DNA of 64,000 nt from Halomonas sp. 7T (GCF_025643255.1 NZ_CP087112.1:2294001-2358000), one strand, 5' to 3'; positions 20,712 to 30,076 are shown, counted from the first letter of the stretch. Numbers and translations: made by a program. The notes: generated by a model not told the origin, from the sequence alone.

Positions 20712-21437
20712 ATGGCTACCCCCCATATCAATGCCGAGAAGGGCGATTTCGCTGATACCGTACTGATGCCCGGCGACCCGCTGCGCGCCAAGTACATCGC
20801 TGATACGTACCTGGAAAACGTGCGCCAAGTAAACGATGTGCGCAGCATGTTCGGCTACACCGGCACCTACAAAGGCCGCGAGATCTCCGTGATGGGCCAC
20901 GGCATGGGCATCCCTTCCGTGTCCATTTACGCCAAAGAGCTGATTACCGATTACGGCGTCAAGTCGATCATTCGTGTGGGCTCCTGTGGCGCGGTACGCG
21001 ACGATGTAAACGTGCGTGACGTGGTCATCGGTATGGGTGCCTGCACGGATTCCAAAGTGAACCGCATGCGCTTTAACGACCACGACTTCGCGGCCATTGC
21101 CGATTTTGAACTGGTCAGCCACGCCGTCGCCGCCGCCAAAGCGCAGAACGTAGACGTGAAAGTCGGCAATATCTTCTCAGCGGATCTGTTCTACAACCCG
21201 CAAACCGACATGGCCGAGCTAATGAAACGCTATGGCATCGTGGGCGTGGAAATGGAAGCCGCTGGCCTGTACGGCGTTGCCGCCGAGTTTGGCGCCCGCG
21301 CGCTGACCATCTGCACCGTTTCTGACCACATTCTAAAAGGTGACTCGCTCTCCAGCGCCGACCGTCAAACCACCTTCAACGACATGATGGTGATTGCCCT
21401 CGACACCGTCCTGCGCGACGACGCCGCCAGCGCCTGA
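20712..21437 (+). CDS. deoD: Purine-nucleoside phosphorylase, DeoD type
   Basis: DeoD phosphorolyses purine (deoxy)nucleosides to base plus (deoxy)ribose 1-phosphate. The 241-residue product matches the hexameric bacterial form. [21 protein letters not shown] at the start gives the phosphate and ribose contacts. [14 protein letters not shown] is the central block, [18 protein letters not shown] contains the ribose-binding Glu, and CTVSDHI carries the catalytic Asp. GAGGAG precedes the ATG at 20712; the frame opening at 20661 runs through the hairpin. It completes the purine branch of the operon. Confidence 0.97.
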   Translation: MATPHINAEKGDFADTVLMPGDPLRAKYIADTYLENVRQVNDVRSMFGYTGTYKGREISVMGHGMGIPSVSIYAKELITDYGVKSIIRVGSCGAVRDDVNVRDVVIGMGACTDSKVNRMRFNDHDFAAIADFELVSHAVAAAKAQNVDVKVGNIFSADLFYNPQTDMAELMKRYGIVGVEMEAAGLYGVAAEFGARALTICTVSDHILKGDSLSSADRQTTFNDMMVIALDTVLRDDAASA

Positions 21438-21462
21438 ACGTCCATACGATGAGGATAACGAC

Positions 21463-21870
21463 ATGAGCCAAGCGGATCAGGCATTGGTAGACACCCTGTT
21501 AACCACCCTGGGCAACGCTTACGCGCCCTACTCCAACCACCCCGTGGCGGCGGTGATGGAGTGCCCAGATGGTCAGCAGTTTGCGGGTAGCAACGTAGAA
21601 GTGGCCCACTACAAAGGGCTATGCGCCGAAGCCTCGGCCATTTCCGCCATGATTACCGCTGGCCAGCGCAAGCTAGCCAAGGTGTACGTGATGGGTCCCG
21701 GCGAGCACCTCTGCACGCCCTGCGGCGACTGCCGCCAGCGCATCCGCGAGTTCGCCACCCCCAGCACGCAAATCATGGTGCTCTCCAAGCAGGGTGAGGT
21801 GTTAAAAACCTACACCATGGACAGCCTGCTGCCCGATGCCTTTGGCCCGGAGCAGCTGCCGGGGCGTTAA
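21463..21870 (+). CDS. cdd: Cytidine deaminase
   Basis: Cdd deaminates cytidine and deoxycytidine to the uridine forms. The 135-residue product is the short, homotetrameric class. Zinc and catalytic residues are visible in GLCAEASAISAMI (Cys plus catalytic Glu) and CTPCGDCRQRIREF (two Cys). The ATG at 21463 has GAGGATAACG upstream; the longer frame from 21394 overlaps deoD in another frame and is rejected. Last gene of the nucleoside operon, 25 bp after deoD and directly before a strong terminator. Confidence 0.95.
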   Translation: MSQADQALVDTLLTTLGNAYAPYSNHPVAAVMECPDGQQFAGSNVEVAHYKGLCAEASAISAMITAGQRKLAKVYVMGPGEHLCTPCGDCRQRIREFATPSTQIMVLSKQGEVLKTYTMDSLLPDAFGPEQLPGR

Positions 21871-21888
21871 TTCGCCCGCGCTATAAAA

Positions 21889-21930
21889 AAGCCCACTGCA
21901 CGATGTGTGCAGCGGGCTTTTTGCTTTTTT
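21889..21930 (+). terminator. Terminator of the nucleoside operon
   Basis: GCCCACTGCAC pairs with GTGCAGCGGGC (one mismatch) around a short loop, followed by TTTTTGCTTTTTT. A-tracts on the other side mean it may also act on the convergent CBS-BON gene. Confidence 0.9.
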
Positions 21931-21970
21931 AACAACACCTTTTATGCACTATCCATAGCGACCCATGCGT

Positions 21971-22660
21971 TTAAAAGTAGCCTGCGCCTCTGGGCATCAT
22001 ACCCAGGTTATTTTCGACCTTGGTAACACCCGATACGTTTTCTGCGGCCACGGTGACCGCCTGCTTCTGTTCAACGGACTCCACCAGCCCCCAAATTTCC
22101 ACAGCGCCACCATCCACAATCAGGCTGATGCTTTCGACGTGCACCCCAGTATTTTGCTCTACTTCTTTTAAAATCGCGTCGCGAATTTTGCGGTCATCCG
22201 TCGGCGACTCTGTAGGCGCAACCGCTGCATTGGCAATGCCCTGGAGTAAATTCGCGCGGCTGACAATGCCAACCAGCTTACCTTCCCGCACTACGGGCAC
22301 CCGCTTTATATGGTGTTTTTCCAATAACCGAGCAATGGTATGCAGCGGCGTGTTCTCTTCGACGGTGAGCGGGTCTGGTGTCATGACTTCCCGCGCTTTT
22401 CGCCCGTGGGATTTCACATACTCTCCCGGGTCTTTGCCACCGGTAAAGAGTGACAGCCACCAGGAGCGGCCTTCGCGTTCATCACCTTTGACCCGGCGCA
22501 TGAGGTCACCTTCACTTACAATACCCAGTACGCGGCGCTCATCATCCACCACCGGCACTGCACTGATACGATGCTCAAGCAGCAGCTGTGCGATTTCCCG
22601 CACTTCTGCATCCGGGCCTACGCTGATGACTTTAGGCGTCATAATGTCGATAGCTTGCAT
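21971..22660 (-). CDS. CBS-domain pair plus BON-domain protein
   Basis: The 229-residue soluble protein has two CBS domains (about residues 7-60 and 90-145, with MTPKVISVGPDAEVREIA and MTPDPLTVEENTPLHTIA). These probably bind an adenine nucleotide. A carboxyl-terminal BON domain follows (about 155-225, ending in NVSGVTKVENNL). CBS-BON proteins are widespread regulators or stress proteins with no single known partner. The ATG at 22660 has GGGG upstream; the frame extends to 22723 without a ribosome site. No signal peptide is evident, so it is probably cytoplasmic. Confidence 0.88.
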   Translation of the reverse strand: MQAIDIMTPKVISVGPDAEVREIAQLLLEHRISAVPVVDDERRVLGIVSEGDLMRRVKGDEREGRSWWLSLFTGGKDPGEYVKSHGRKAREVMTPDPLTVEENTPLHTIARLLEKHHIKRVPVVREGKLVGIVSRANLLQGIANAAVAPTESPTDDRKIRDAILKEVEQNTGVHVESISLIVDGGAVEIWGLVESVEQKQAVTVAAENVSGVTKVENNLGMMPRGAGYF

Positions 22661-22830
22661 GGTGCATCCCCTTGAAACTGATTCTAATAGCTGACCTGCA
22701 CGACCCACGTTGGCGCGTTGCACATGGACGGTAAGTTCAGTTTGAGCGGTTGTTCTTTGAGCCTAGCTCGCTGCCGGCGATTTATCTATGCCCGCGCACG
22801 ATCACCAAGACTCTTATGATCTAGCTCAGT

Positions 22831-24261
22831 TTATGGGCTACTTTCCTCGGGACTGCTATCGGCCACTTTCTCCACATCCACAATACCTGAGCGGCTGACC
22901 ACCACCTTCCAGCGGGCAAGATAGGGGGTGTCCTCACTGCCGGTTTCGCGTATCACCAAGTTGAATAAATGCCGGCGCTCAACGCTCTCCCTCACCGACT
23001 GGCCGTCTTTTAGACGGTAAATATGGTGCTTCTCTTTGCTCATTAAGCGAATCAGCATGGAAAGATCGACGTGTAGCGTTTCACGGGTGTGTTCATAACC
23101 GCTTAAAAAACGCGTAGGCGACATACGTGAGCTAGAGCGATAGTGCATGACCACTTCTTCACGCTGGGCCACCGTGCGGCGGCGCATTTTTTGAATGTCG
23201 CTATCCAGCGCGGCATAGCGCTTATAGTCAAACCACTCTAGCTGTCGCCCTACCAGTGCATTGCGAGTGGGGTCGATGTACTGTCGCCGCCACTTGGGGC
23301 GCCCGCGGCGTAGCCAGCGCCATAGCGTATTACGCAGATCATCCTTAAACACCTCCCGCATGGCATACAGCAGCGCCATAGCCAGCACAAACAGAGCGGT
23401 TATATCACCGACCACACTCCTCAAGTGGAGCACTCCCAGCGATACAAAGGCCATCACGACGGCCGTAGCCAGCGCTTTGACTGCCTTTTGTTCGCCACCG
23501 CCTAGCTCTATCGCGCTCTGTTTTAACGTAATGGGGTACTCAATCAGACGCCGCAGTAACCGCATCTTGTTAGACATGCGTGTAGGGTCATCCATGACCC
23601 GCTGGGCGTTGTACTCTTGCTCGCGACGGTACTCCTCCTCTCGGCGACACACCGTAATGAAACGCTGTTTGATATCGTTAAACTCTTTGCCCCGAGGCAT
23701 ATGTGCCACCAGCGCCAGCAGTTGCTGTTCTGTAAACCAGGAGAGATAGTTATCAATATTGGCAAAGTACTTATAAAGCCGTTCATCGCTTGGGGGGTTA
23801 CGCCTTAAACGCTTTAAAATGCCATCGCTTAGTTCACTCATTTCAGCAAACTGCTGACGCAGCGCTTCTTCAGACTCATTGGTATCGCCCTTCCCTTCAC
23901 GCTCATCACTTCGGGCATGGCGAAACTTACGCGCGCTCACAAGCATTGTCTGGGTGGTGCGCTCCAATGCCACCACATACTGGTAAGCATAAAGGCTCAA
24001 ACTTAAGCGATACGAGTCGCTGCCTAACTGATTGCGGCTTGCTAAGCGACTATGCACTAGGGGTAAATGATATTTATCGCTGTAATAGGTACGTGAGACA
24101 TAAATAGCGCCATGGTAAAACGCCTCTTCAGAGATCACGTGGGTACTCAGGCCTAGCTCGCCGGGTACAAATAGATAGACATCGAGCGTATGCGACGTCT
24201 CTTCCTTGAGCTGGCGCGAGAGCCGTAGCTGAAAGCTGTTTTTACGCTCAACATGGATCAC
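22831..24261 (-). CDS. Conserved-looking membrane protein of unknown function
   Basis: I do not recognise this 476-residue protein. It has a long hydrophilic amino half (about 1-265) with a strand-rich start (SFQLRLSRQL, LDVYLFVPGELGLSTHVISEE) and a charged helical middle. Two adjacent hydrophobic helices follow at about 268-320 (ATAVVMAFVSLGVLHL and TALFVLAMALLYAMREV). A basic stretch (RRGRPKWRRQY) and a mixed carboxyl domain ending in VVVSRSGIVDVEKV come last. The layout suggests a two-span inner-membrane protein with large cytoplasmic domains. It is divergent from the J-domain gene at 24376, with starts 114 bp apart, which may hint at shared regulation. Confidence 0.7.
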   Translation of the reverse strand: MIHVERKNSFQLRLSRQLKEETSHTLDVYLFVPGELGLSTHVISEEAFYHGAIYVSRTYYSDKYHLPLVHSRLASRNQLGSDSYRLSLSLYAYQYVVALERTTQTMLVSARKFRHARSDEREGKGDTNESEEALRQQFAEMSELSDGILKRLRRNPPSDERLYKYFANIDNYLSWFTEQQLLALVAHMPRGKEFNDIKQRFITVCRREEEYRREQEYNAQRVMDDPTRMSNKMRLLRRLIEYPITLKQSAIELGGGEQKAVKALATAVVMAFVSLGVLHLRSVVGDITALFVLAMALLYAMREVFKDDLRNTLWRWLRRGRPKWRRQYIDPTRNALVGRQLEWFDYKRYAALDSDIQKMRRRTVAQREEVVMHYRSSSRMSPTRFLSGYEHTRETLHVDLSMLIRLMSKEKHHIYRLKDGQSVRESVERRHLFNLVIRETGSEDTPYLARWKVVVSRSGIVDVEKVADSSPEESSP

Positions 24262-24375
24262 CTAACCAATCTCCTACTTCATTGCGTAACGCGATGATAT
24301 ACCATGGCTAAAAACAATCATGGTGGCACGCGCTAATGCAGCTACGGTTTAATTTCTACGCTTTGGAGCTAGGCA

Positions 24376-25377
24376 ATGTCCATTGCCCGTTTCTCAACCT
24401 TTGAGCTGCTACTGCTAAAAAGCCGCAGCCAAGTGGATACGGCTACCCTGCTACTGCTGGCCTGGGTGCTGGTACATCGTCAGCATGTTTCTGAAGGGCA
24501 GCGGCGCCGCCGCTTGGCCCAGGTAACCGCACAGTTTCGCCACGGTCATGAGCTGGGGCCCGTCATGGGTATTGCCCATAGCCAAGACCTGCAGGCGATT
24601 CAGCTCGCCGCCGAGGTGGTTCGCAAAGAGTGCTCTAAGGAGCGTAGCCTGAGCGTTATTCATCAGGCTATTACCGTGGCCACCGACGACGGGGATATTT
24701 CCCTGGCAAATCACTATATTCTGCGCTTCCTAGCCGACCTGTTAGACGTAACACCCAGTACGCTTAGTACGCTGTTTCAAGAGCTTACCGGTAAACCGCT
24801 ACGCGCACCGGAAGACCCAAGCCGGGACGCCTACTGGCAACAGCACGACCCAGAGTACCACGCCCGCCAGGCCCAAGAAGCCCAAGCGGCTGAGCAGCAA
24901 GCCAAAGATGCTGAAGCCAAAGCGGAGCAGCGCCAGCAGGCAAAGACAGAAAAGCGGCAGGAGAAGCAGCGTCAACAGGCACAAGCGCGTAACGCTAAAG
25001 AGCGTGCGCAGCGAGAGAAAGAGAAGAGGCGCCGGGAAAAAACCCAGCAGGAAAAAACGCGACGAGAACAGTCTCAGCAGGAGCGAGCTCGTCGGGAACG
25101 CTGGCAGCAAGAGCAAGCACGTCAGGAGGAGTCTCGTCGCCAACAGCGTCAGCGTTCCAGCAGTGCGCCACCACCTGACCGCAAAACCCGCGCCTTGGCG
25201 GTGTTAGGCTTAACACCCGGCGCCAGCCGAACCGATGTGCGTCAAGCCTATCGCCGCATGGCGCAGCTGCATCACCCGGATCGCTTCTATTCAGAGAGCG
25301 AGCACCAGGTTGCCCTGGCATCGGCACGCTTCCAACGCATAAAAAGCGCCTATGATTATTTAATGCAAACCTACTAA
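24376..25377 (+). CDS. TerB-like / J-domain co-chaperone protein
   Basis: This 333-residue soluble protein has a TerB-like helical amino domain (about residues 5-150). A highly charged Gln/Glu/Arg/Lys-rich probable coiled coil follows (about 160-255, many EKQRQQAQAR-type repeats). A carboxyl-terminal J domain (about 267-333) carries the HPD motif in LHHPDRF, so it should stimulate an Hsp70 (DnaK). The order resembles DjlA but lacks an amino-terminal membrane anchor and has a far longer linker. GGAG lies about 6 nt before the ATG. The next gene, also J-like but without HPD, starts 66 bp later and is probably cotranscribed. Confidence 0.85.
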   Translation: MSIARFSTFELLLLKSRSQVDTATLLLLAWVLVHRQHVSEGQRRRRLAQVTAQFRHGHELGPVMGIAHSQDLQAIQLAAEVVRKECSKERSLSVIHQAITVATDDGDISLANHYILRFLADLLDVTPSTLSTLFQELTGKPLRAPEDPSRDAYWQQHDPEYHARQAQEAQAAEQQAKDAEAKAEQRQQAKTEKRQEKQRQQAQARNAKERAQREKEKRRREKTQQEKTRREQSQQERARRERWQQEQARQEESRRQQRQRSSSAPPPDRKTRALAVLGLTPGASRTDVRQAYRRMAQLHHPDRFYSESEHQVALASARFQRIKSAYDYLMQTY

Positions 25378-25443
25378 GCCGCCCTTATAACGTTACACTA
25401 AGACGTCTTAATAACGTCATAGCCTGCGAGTATTCACCACGTT

Positions 25444-25875
25444 ATGCGCGATTTGTATCAACGACTAGTCCTCTCGCCCAGCGCAAATGAAGCTGACATT
25501 AACAGTGCGGTGGCCCGCTGCCCCAATAGCGCACTTCGCCAGGATGCCAAGGCCGTATTGGCAATCGCCGAACGCCGTGAAGCCTACGACGCGCTCCACG
25601 ATACGGTGAGTGATATTGGTCGTTTACGGGCTCGTTTAGGCTTAACCCATGGCGCGCACTGGCAGGGCGATGTTGCCAATGACTTTTCGCTGCCGCCGGA
25701 CAACGCGATTTCCCGCCATGATGAGTTGGTCGACCGCGTAAGCCTTGCTGTTTCGCTTTATAACCGTTGGCGGCGCTGGCGAGGCCCCTGGCTACTCATC
25801 CTAACGTTCGCCGTAGGCGCGGGCATTGGTTTAGCCCTTGGGTACGCCTTGAGCCTGGGGCTTGCCCTGGGGTAA
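25444..25875 (+). CDS. J-like membrane protein lacking the HPD motif
   Basis: The 143-residue product starts like a J domain (LYQRLVLSPSANEADINSAV, then RREAYDALHDTV), but the helix II-III loop has no His-Pro-Asp. It should therefore not activate Hsp70 in the normal way. A polar region follows, then a carboxyl-terminal hydrophobic segment (PWLLILTFAVGAGIGLALGY and beyond), probably one or two membrane helices. It follows the TerB/J-domain gene, so it may anchor or modulate that protein at the membrane; this is inference. The last 45 bp overlap the convergent MscS-type gene. Confidence 0.7.
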   Translation: MRDLYQRLVLSPSANEADINSAVARCPNSALRQDAKAVLAIAERREAYDALHDTVSDIGRLRARLGLTHGAHWQGDVANDFSLPPDNAISRHDELVDRVSLAVSLYNRWRRWRGPWLLILTFAVGAGIGLALGYALSLGLALG

Positions 25876-28215
25876 CTCCCCCTCACGCTCCAGGGCATCT
25901 CGACGCTTTTCAGAGGTTGTCGGGCGTGGCGCTGGCTTTGGGGGAGCTGGTTTCTTGTGCGCACCCTCCTCCTCATGACCCGACTCGTCAATGGAGAAGA
26001 CACTTCCCTCACTAGAAGAGTCACGGGCATCTGAACGCGCCTCCATACTAACGCTAAGCCGCGGTACGCCCAGATCCATTTCCTGCGCTTCCATACGCTG
26101 CTTGAGCAGCAGGTTAAACGCCCTAGACACATCCCACTGCATTTCAGGCGCGGTACGAAAACGCATGCGTAAAATCGGGCAGCCATCTTCAAAGCCCTGC
26201 ACGCCCTGCATCTCCAGCGGCGACCAGATGTAGTGGCGCATCATCGGGTCTTTGCGCAGCTCCTGTGCGGTCTCTTGCATCAGCGTAATCGCATCGTCAA
26301 TCTTCATATCGTAAGGGATACGAATCCGCATTAACGCAATGCCAAACTGGCGCGACATGTTGTGGATCGATTCAATACGGCTGAAGGTAATGATATGCAC
26401 GACGCCATCCAAATCGCGCAGCTTAACGGTGCGCAGGGTGAGCCCCTCCACCGTTCCCATATGGCCATTGATCTGCACAAAGTCATCAACCGCTAGCGAG
26501 TCTTCAATCAGGATAAAAATCCCGGTGATTAAGTCCTGAACCAGCGTTTGCGCCCCAAAACCAATCGCCAAACCAATGACACCGGCACCCGCCAGCAGCG
26601 GCGTGACGTTCACGCCTAGATTGGCCAGCCCCGCAATCACCGCAATGATCAAAATGGTGACAAAAATTACGTTGCGGATCATCGGCGTGATGGTTTGCGC
26701 ACGCGCCTGATTCACCCGGCGCCCGCGGGAGCGCGCCGACGATGTCAGCGCGCGCTGAATCGCCGTATCGGCAAAAATCCACACCAGCCACGCTAGCAGC
26801 ACGGTCGAGCCTAAGCTAATCAACGCTTGCCCAATGCGAGCGCTGGCCACCGCCTGCTGGCCCAGGCCGAACAGCGACCCTCCCCAAACTTGCATCGAAA
26901 GCTCGGCAAACACCATCCAGGTACAAATATGCGCCAGCACAAACCCGAACCGCTCCAAACGTTTACGGTATTGGCTGTAGCGGTGGCGATGGCGACGCTT
27001 GCCCATACGCTCGGCCTGGCGGCGCAGTAGCCCTGTCGCTACCAGCGTCAGCACCAGTAAGCTGGCTGAGATAATGGAACGGGCCAGCGCCGTGCCCACA
27101 TCGCCCACGGTAATAAAGATCGCTAACAGCGAACCTCCTACCATTAAAAGCGCCGGGATATGCCACAACCCTCCCAAGGTACGCACCATCTCAACCGCAG
27201 CACTGGCATCGCGGCGCTGTTTATAAGGACGGTTACAAATCAGATGACGGATAGGACGCTTGAAGCGGAAAATAAACCGCGCCGAAAGCAGTGCCGCCAG
27301 CATATTGGCCAGCACAGATACCAAACTTGAAAGCTCCGCGCCTAGCAGATCCACTAAGCGTGTTGAGTTGACGGCATCGCCTAGTGCTATCAGAGCACCA
27401 ATCACAAACAGCCCGCGCAGCGCCTGCTGCTGAAGCAGCTGCACTGCGGTAAAACGATGCCCGCGGCTGAAGAAGGCAATGACTGTTTCAAATACTACCG
27501 AGAGTGCCCGACCGCATAGGCAAACATAAGCGACCACCAGCACAATTGTGCGGCCCGAACTGGAAGGCAGCAATTGCCCAATGCCCAAGGTAATGGCAAA
27601 CGACAGTGTCCAAGGCAGCATGCGGCGTAAAAAGTGAACGACCAATAGCCAGGCTTTCGGGTCGCGGGGAAGATCCAGCGGCCACTCACGCCGCGTTGCG
27701 ACTAGGCGGCCCAACGCAATCATCAGGATCAGTAACACACTCCAGACAACACCCAGCACGGCGGCATCCGCGATCACACGAATTGCTTCGCCCTGGCCAG
27801 CACCCTCATTTAAAGCGCGTAAATCATCAGCCCCCTGTACGAGCTGTCGCGACCACTCATCAATGGGCGAGTTACCTGCCTGAGCCTGCTCGCCAAGATC
27901 AGACAACGTATCGGCAAGCGCGCCTAGTAGCCCCTGACGCACCACGCCGTCCTCGTCGGCAGCCTCCGTACTTATCTGCAGCTCACGCAGCGAATTCAGC
28001 AGCTCACTGCGCCGCTCCTCACTTTCAAGCATCGAGATAACGTCATTCAGCGAGCTTTGAAAATCATCGCTACTAACGTTTGGCTCTTCACTTGCATCGC
28101 TTCCACCGACTAGGCTGGGCAGTGAAACACTCTGTGCTTGAGCCTGCGCCATTACCCCTAGCAGAGCGGTGATAATGACGCCCATCATCAGCTTGATTAT
28201 CCAGTGCTGTCGCAC
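25831..28215 (-). CDS. MscS-family mechanosensitive channel, YbiO-like
   Basis: This large inner-membrane channel (794 residues) has a signal-like amino helix, a periplasmic helical region (about 30-140), and many transmembrane helices (about 160-560). The conserved pore helix and MscS beta domain follow, with PLLAGAGVIGLAIGFGAQTLV and VDDFVQINGHMGTVEGLTLR, then a Pro/Lys-rich tail. The length and the block LRDLDGVVHIITFSRIESI fit the YbiO moderate-conductance type. The start is GTG with AGGAG about 8 nt upstream. Such channels release solutes on osmotic downshift, consistent with a salt-adapted host. Its 3' end overlaps the J-like gene by 45 bp. Confidence 0.9.
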   Translation of the reverse strand: MRQHWIIKLMMGVIITALLGVMAQAQAQSVSLPSLVGGSDASEEPNVSSDDFQSSLNDVISMLESEERRSELLNSLRELQISTEAADEDGVVRQGLLGALADTLSDLGEQAQAGNSPIDEWSRQLVQGADDLRALNEGAGQGEAIRVIADAAVLGVVWSVLLILMIALGRLVATRREWPLDLPRDPKAWLLVVHFLRRMLPWTLSFAITLGIGQLLPSSSGRTIVLVVAYVCLCGRALSVVFETVIAFFSRGHRFTAVQLLQQQALRGLFVIGALIALGDAVNSTRLVDLLGAELSSLVSVLANMLAALLSARFIFRFKRPIRHLICNRPYKQRRDASAAVEMVRTLGGLWHIPALLMVGGSLLAIFITVGDVGTALARSIISASLLVLTLVATGLLRRQAERMGKRRHRHRYSQYRKRLERFGFVLAHICTWMVFAELSMQVWGGSLFGLGQQAVASARIGQALISLGSTVLLAWLVWIFADTAIQRALTSSARSRGRRVNQARAQTITPMIRNVIFVTILIIAVIAGLANLGVNVTPLLAGAGVIGLAIGFGAQTLVQDLITGIFILIEDSLAVDDFVQINGHMGTVEGLTLRTVKLRDLDGVVHIITFSRIESIHNMSRQFGIALMRIRIPYDMKIDDAITLMQETAQELRKDPMMRHYIWSPLEMQGVQGFEDGCPILRMRFRTAPEMQWDVSRAFNLLLKQRMEAQEMDLGVPRLSVSMEARSDARDSSSEGSVFSIDESGHEEEGAHKKPAPPKPAPRPTTSEKRRDALEREGELPQGKPQAQGVPKG

Positions 28216-28342
28216 GCTTCACTCCTGTAATGGACTGGCTTAACACACCGATTTCACAACACTTGCCTGACTGAATACGCTCAGCCTCAACGCGTGACTA
28301 TGATAGGCTGAGTGCTTAAACGTTCACCTCAAGGATAGCGAG

Positions 28343-29350
28343 ATGACGCTGCAAGCTCCCCCTCACCGTTTAAATAGTAACGGGCAAACGAGGCGTGTTG
28401 GCGTAGAAGTTGAATTTGCCGGCCTACCGCCTCGCGACACTGCTGCACTGGTGCGCGACTTATTTGGTGGTGAGCTTAACGTGGTAAGCCCCCACCGGCT
28501 ACTGGTAGAAGGCACGCAATGGGGTGAGTTTGGCATCGAACTAGACACGCAATACGCACATCCCGACAAAGCGCTGCTGGAAGAGCACCACGAAAACGAC
28601 AGCGAATGGGCTCGCCAGCAACACCAGCGGCGCGTGGAGTTTCATCAAAAAACCCGCGAGCTGATCGGCGACATGGTCACAGGCCTCGTGCCCACTGAAA
28701 TTGTCTGCCCACCGATCCCTTGGGATGAGCTTGAGGCATTAGACGCGCTCTTCCAAACCTTGCGCGATAGAGGTGCCAAGGGAACCGATGCGAGCCTGCT
28801 GTATGGGTTCGGACTGCACCTCAACCCTGAGGTAGAGCGCTTTGATGTTGATTATCTGCTCAGTATGCTGCGCGCATACTTACTTCTGGCCAGTTGGCTG
28901 CGCGATGAAATCAAGGTAGACATTACCCGTGAGGTTCTTCCCCACGCGAACCCGTTTCCCAAAGAGTACGCGCTGAAGGTTCTCGACTTTAACTATCAAC
29001 CTGACCTGGAAAGCTTTATTGCTGATTACCTACACTACAATCCGACCCGTAATCGTGAGCTAGACCTACTACCGCTCTTCGCGTTTCTGCGTCCCGAGTA
29101 TCCTCATGAATTGTTCCATACGTCTCTCATTAAGCCCCGCCCTACGTTTCACTACCGGCTGCCCAATGCCCAGCTTTCACAACCCGGCTGGGGCTCGGTA
29201 ATGGAGTGGAACCGCTGGGTGGAGGTTGAAAAGTTGGCCGCCGATGCCAGTGCCTTACGCGCACGCTGCGATGAGTATGTTGCCTACCATAACCGCCCTT
29301 TGCACACGCGGCTTAAAGAAACGCTGCTGCAGCTACTCGGTCGTCGCTAA
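28343..29350 (+). CDS. Amidoligase-family enzyme (COOH-NH2 ligase superfamily)
   Basis: The 335-residue protein resembles the predicted amidoligase family, related to glutamine synthetase and gamma-glutamylcysteine ligase folds. Family-like features are the opening RRVGVEVEFAGLP (metal-binding Glu pair), the central LLYGFGLHLNPE (His), and the late basic LIKPRPTFHYRLPNAQ. These enzymes are predicted to join a carboxylate to an amine using ATP. The natural substrates are not established. AAGGAT and GAG lie upstream of the ATG. The next gene, 26 bp on, is a class I glutamine-amidotransferase-type hydrolase. Pairing of these two families has been noted in comparative genomics and suggests a make-and-break amide system. 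Confidence 0.8.
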   Translation: MTLQAPPHRLNSNGQTRRVGVEVEFAGLPPRDTAALVRDLFGGELNVVSPHRLLVEGTQWGEFGIELDTQYAHPDKALLEEHHENDSEWARQQHQRRVEFHQKTRELIGDMVTGLVPTEIVCPPIPWDELEALDALFQTLRDRGAKGTDASLLYGFGLHLNPEVERFDVDYLLSMLRAYLLLASWLRDEIKVDITREVLPHANPFPKEYALKVLDFNYQPDLESFIADYLHYNPTRNRELDLLPLFAFLRPEYPHELFHTSLIKPRPTFHYRLPNAQLSQPGWGSVMEWNRWVEVEKLAADASALRARCDEYVAYHNRPLHTRLKETLLQLLGRR

Positions 29351-29376
29351 CCCACTGCCATGTGAGCTTTGTCAGA

Positions 29377-30048
29377 ATGTCTCGACCGCTAATTGGAATT
29401 ACCTCATCGGATCATAAAAGCCAGCTAGCTTTTTTGTTTGACTGGTTTGCCGTATGGCGACACGGCGGCAAGCCCCTGCGTCTATCGCCCTCTCGCCCGC
29501 TGCCCGACCACTTGGACGGTTTGATTATTGGCGGCGGCGACGATATTCAGGCCCACTTATACGGTGGTGAGGTGCAGCTAGACGTGCGCCTAGACCCCGC
29601 GCGGGACGCGCTAGAACTCAGTCTGCTGGATCGCTTCATCCCAAAGGACACGCCGGTACTGGGTATTTGCCGAGGAGCGCAGTTAATCAATGTCCATTTA
29701 GGCGGCACCCTCGACCCCGATATCTATACGACCCACGAAGGTTTGAAACGGCGTCGAACGGTACTACCTCGTAAGACGGTGGATATTGTCGGCGCTAGCC
29801 AACTCCATAGCCTGCTTGGGGTAACGTGGTGCCGAGTGAACAGCTTGCACCATCAAGCGGTGAATAAGGCAGGTAAAGGCATTAATATCGTTGCCCGTGA
29901 TAGGGATGGGCTGGTACAGGGTATTGAGTCAACGGAACACGCGTTTTTGATTGGCGTGCAGTGGCATCCAGAGTGGCTAGTATTTAACCGCCCCCAACAG
30001 CGCTTGATTAATGCGCTGGTAGAGGCGGCCAAAAAAAACAGGCGCTAA
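29377..30048 (+). CDS. Peptidase C26 / gamma-glutamyl-GABA hydrolase-like enzyme
   Basis: This class I glutamine-amidotransferase fold of 223 residues has the nucleophile elbow PVLGICRGAQLINVHLGG (Cys) and the GVQWHPEWL His-Glu pair. These are the triad of enzymes that hydrolyse gamma-glutamyl amides, such as PuuD. An early GITSSDHK and LIIGGGDDI are also typical. A GTG at 29362 opens the frame, but the ATG at 29377 has GAG about 9 nt upstream; either is possible. Coupling with the upstream amidoligase suggests it hydrolyses, or supplies ammonia for, the amide made by its neighbour. Confidence 0.88.
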   Translation: MSRPLIGITSSDHKSQLAFLFDWFAVWRHGGKPLRLSPSRPLPDHLDGLIIGGGDDIQAHLYGGEVQLDVRLDPARDALELSLLDRFIPKDTPVLGICRGAQLINVHLGGTLDPDIYTTHEGLKRRRTVLPRKTVDIVGASQLHSLLGVTWCRVNSLHHQAVNKAGKGINIVARDRDGLVQGIESTEHAFLIGVQWHPEWLVFNRPQQRLINALVEAAKKNRR

Positions 30049-30076
30049 CTGGCAAGCCACGCTTACCAGTAAACCG

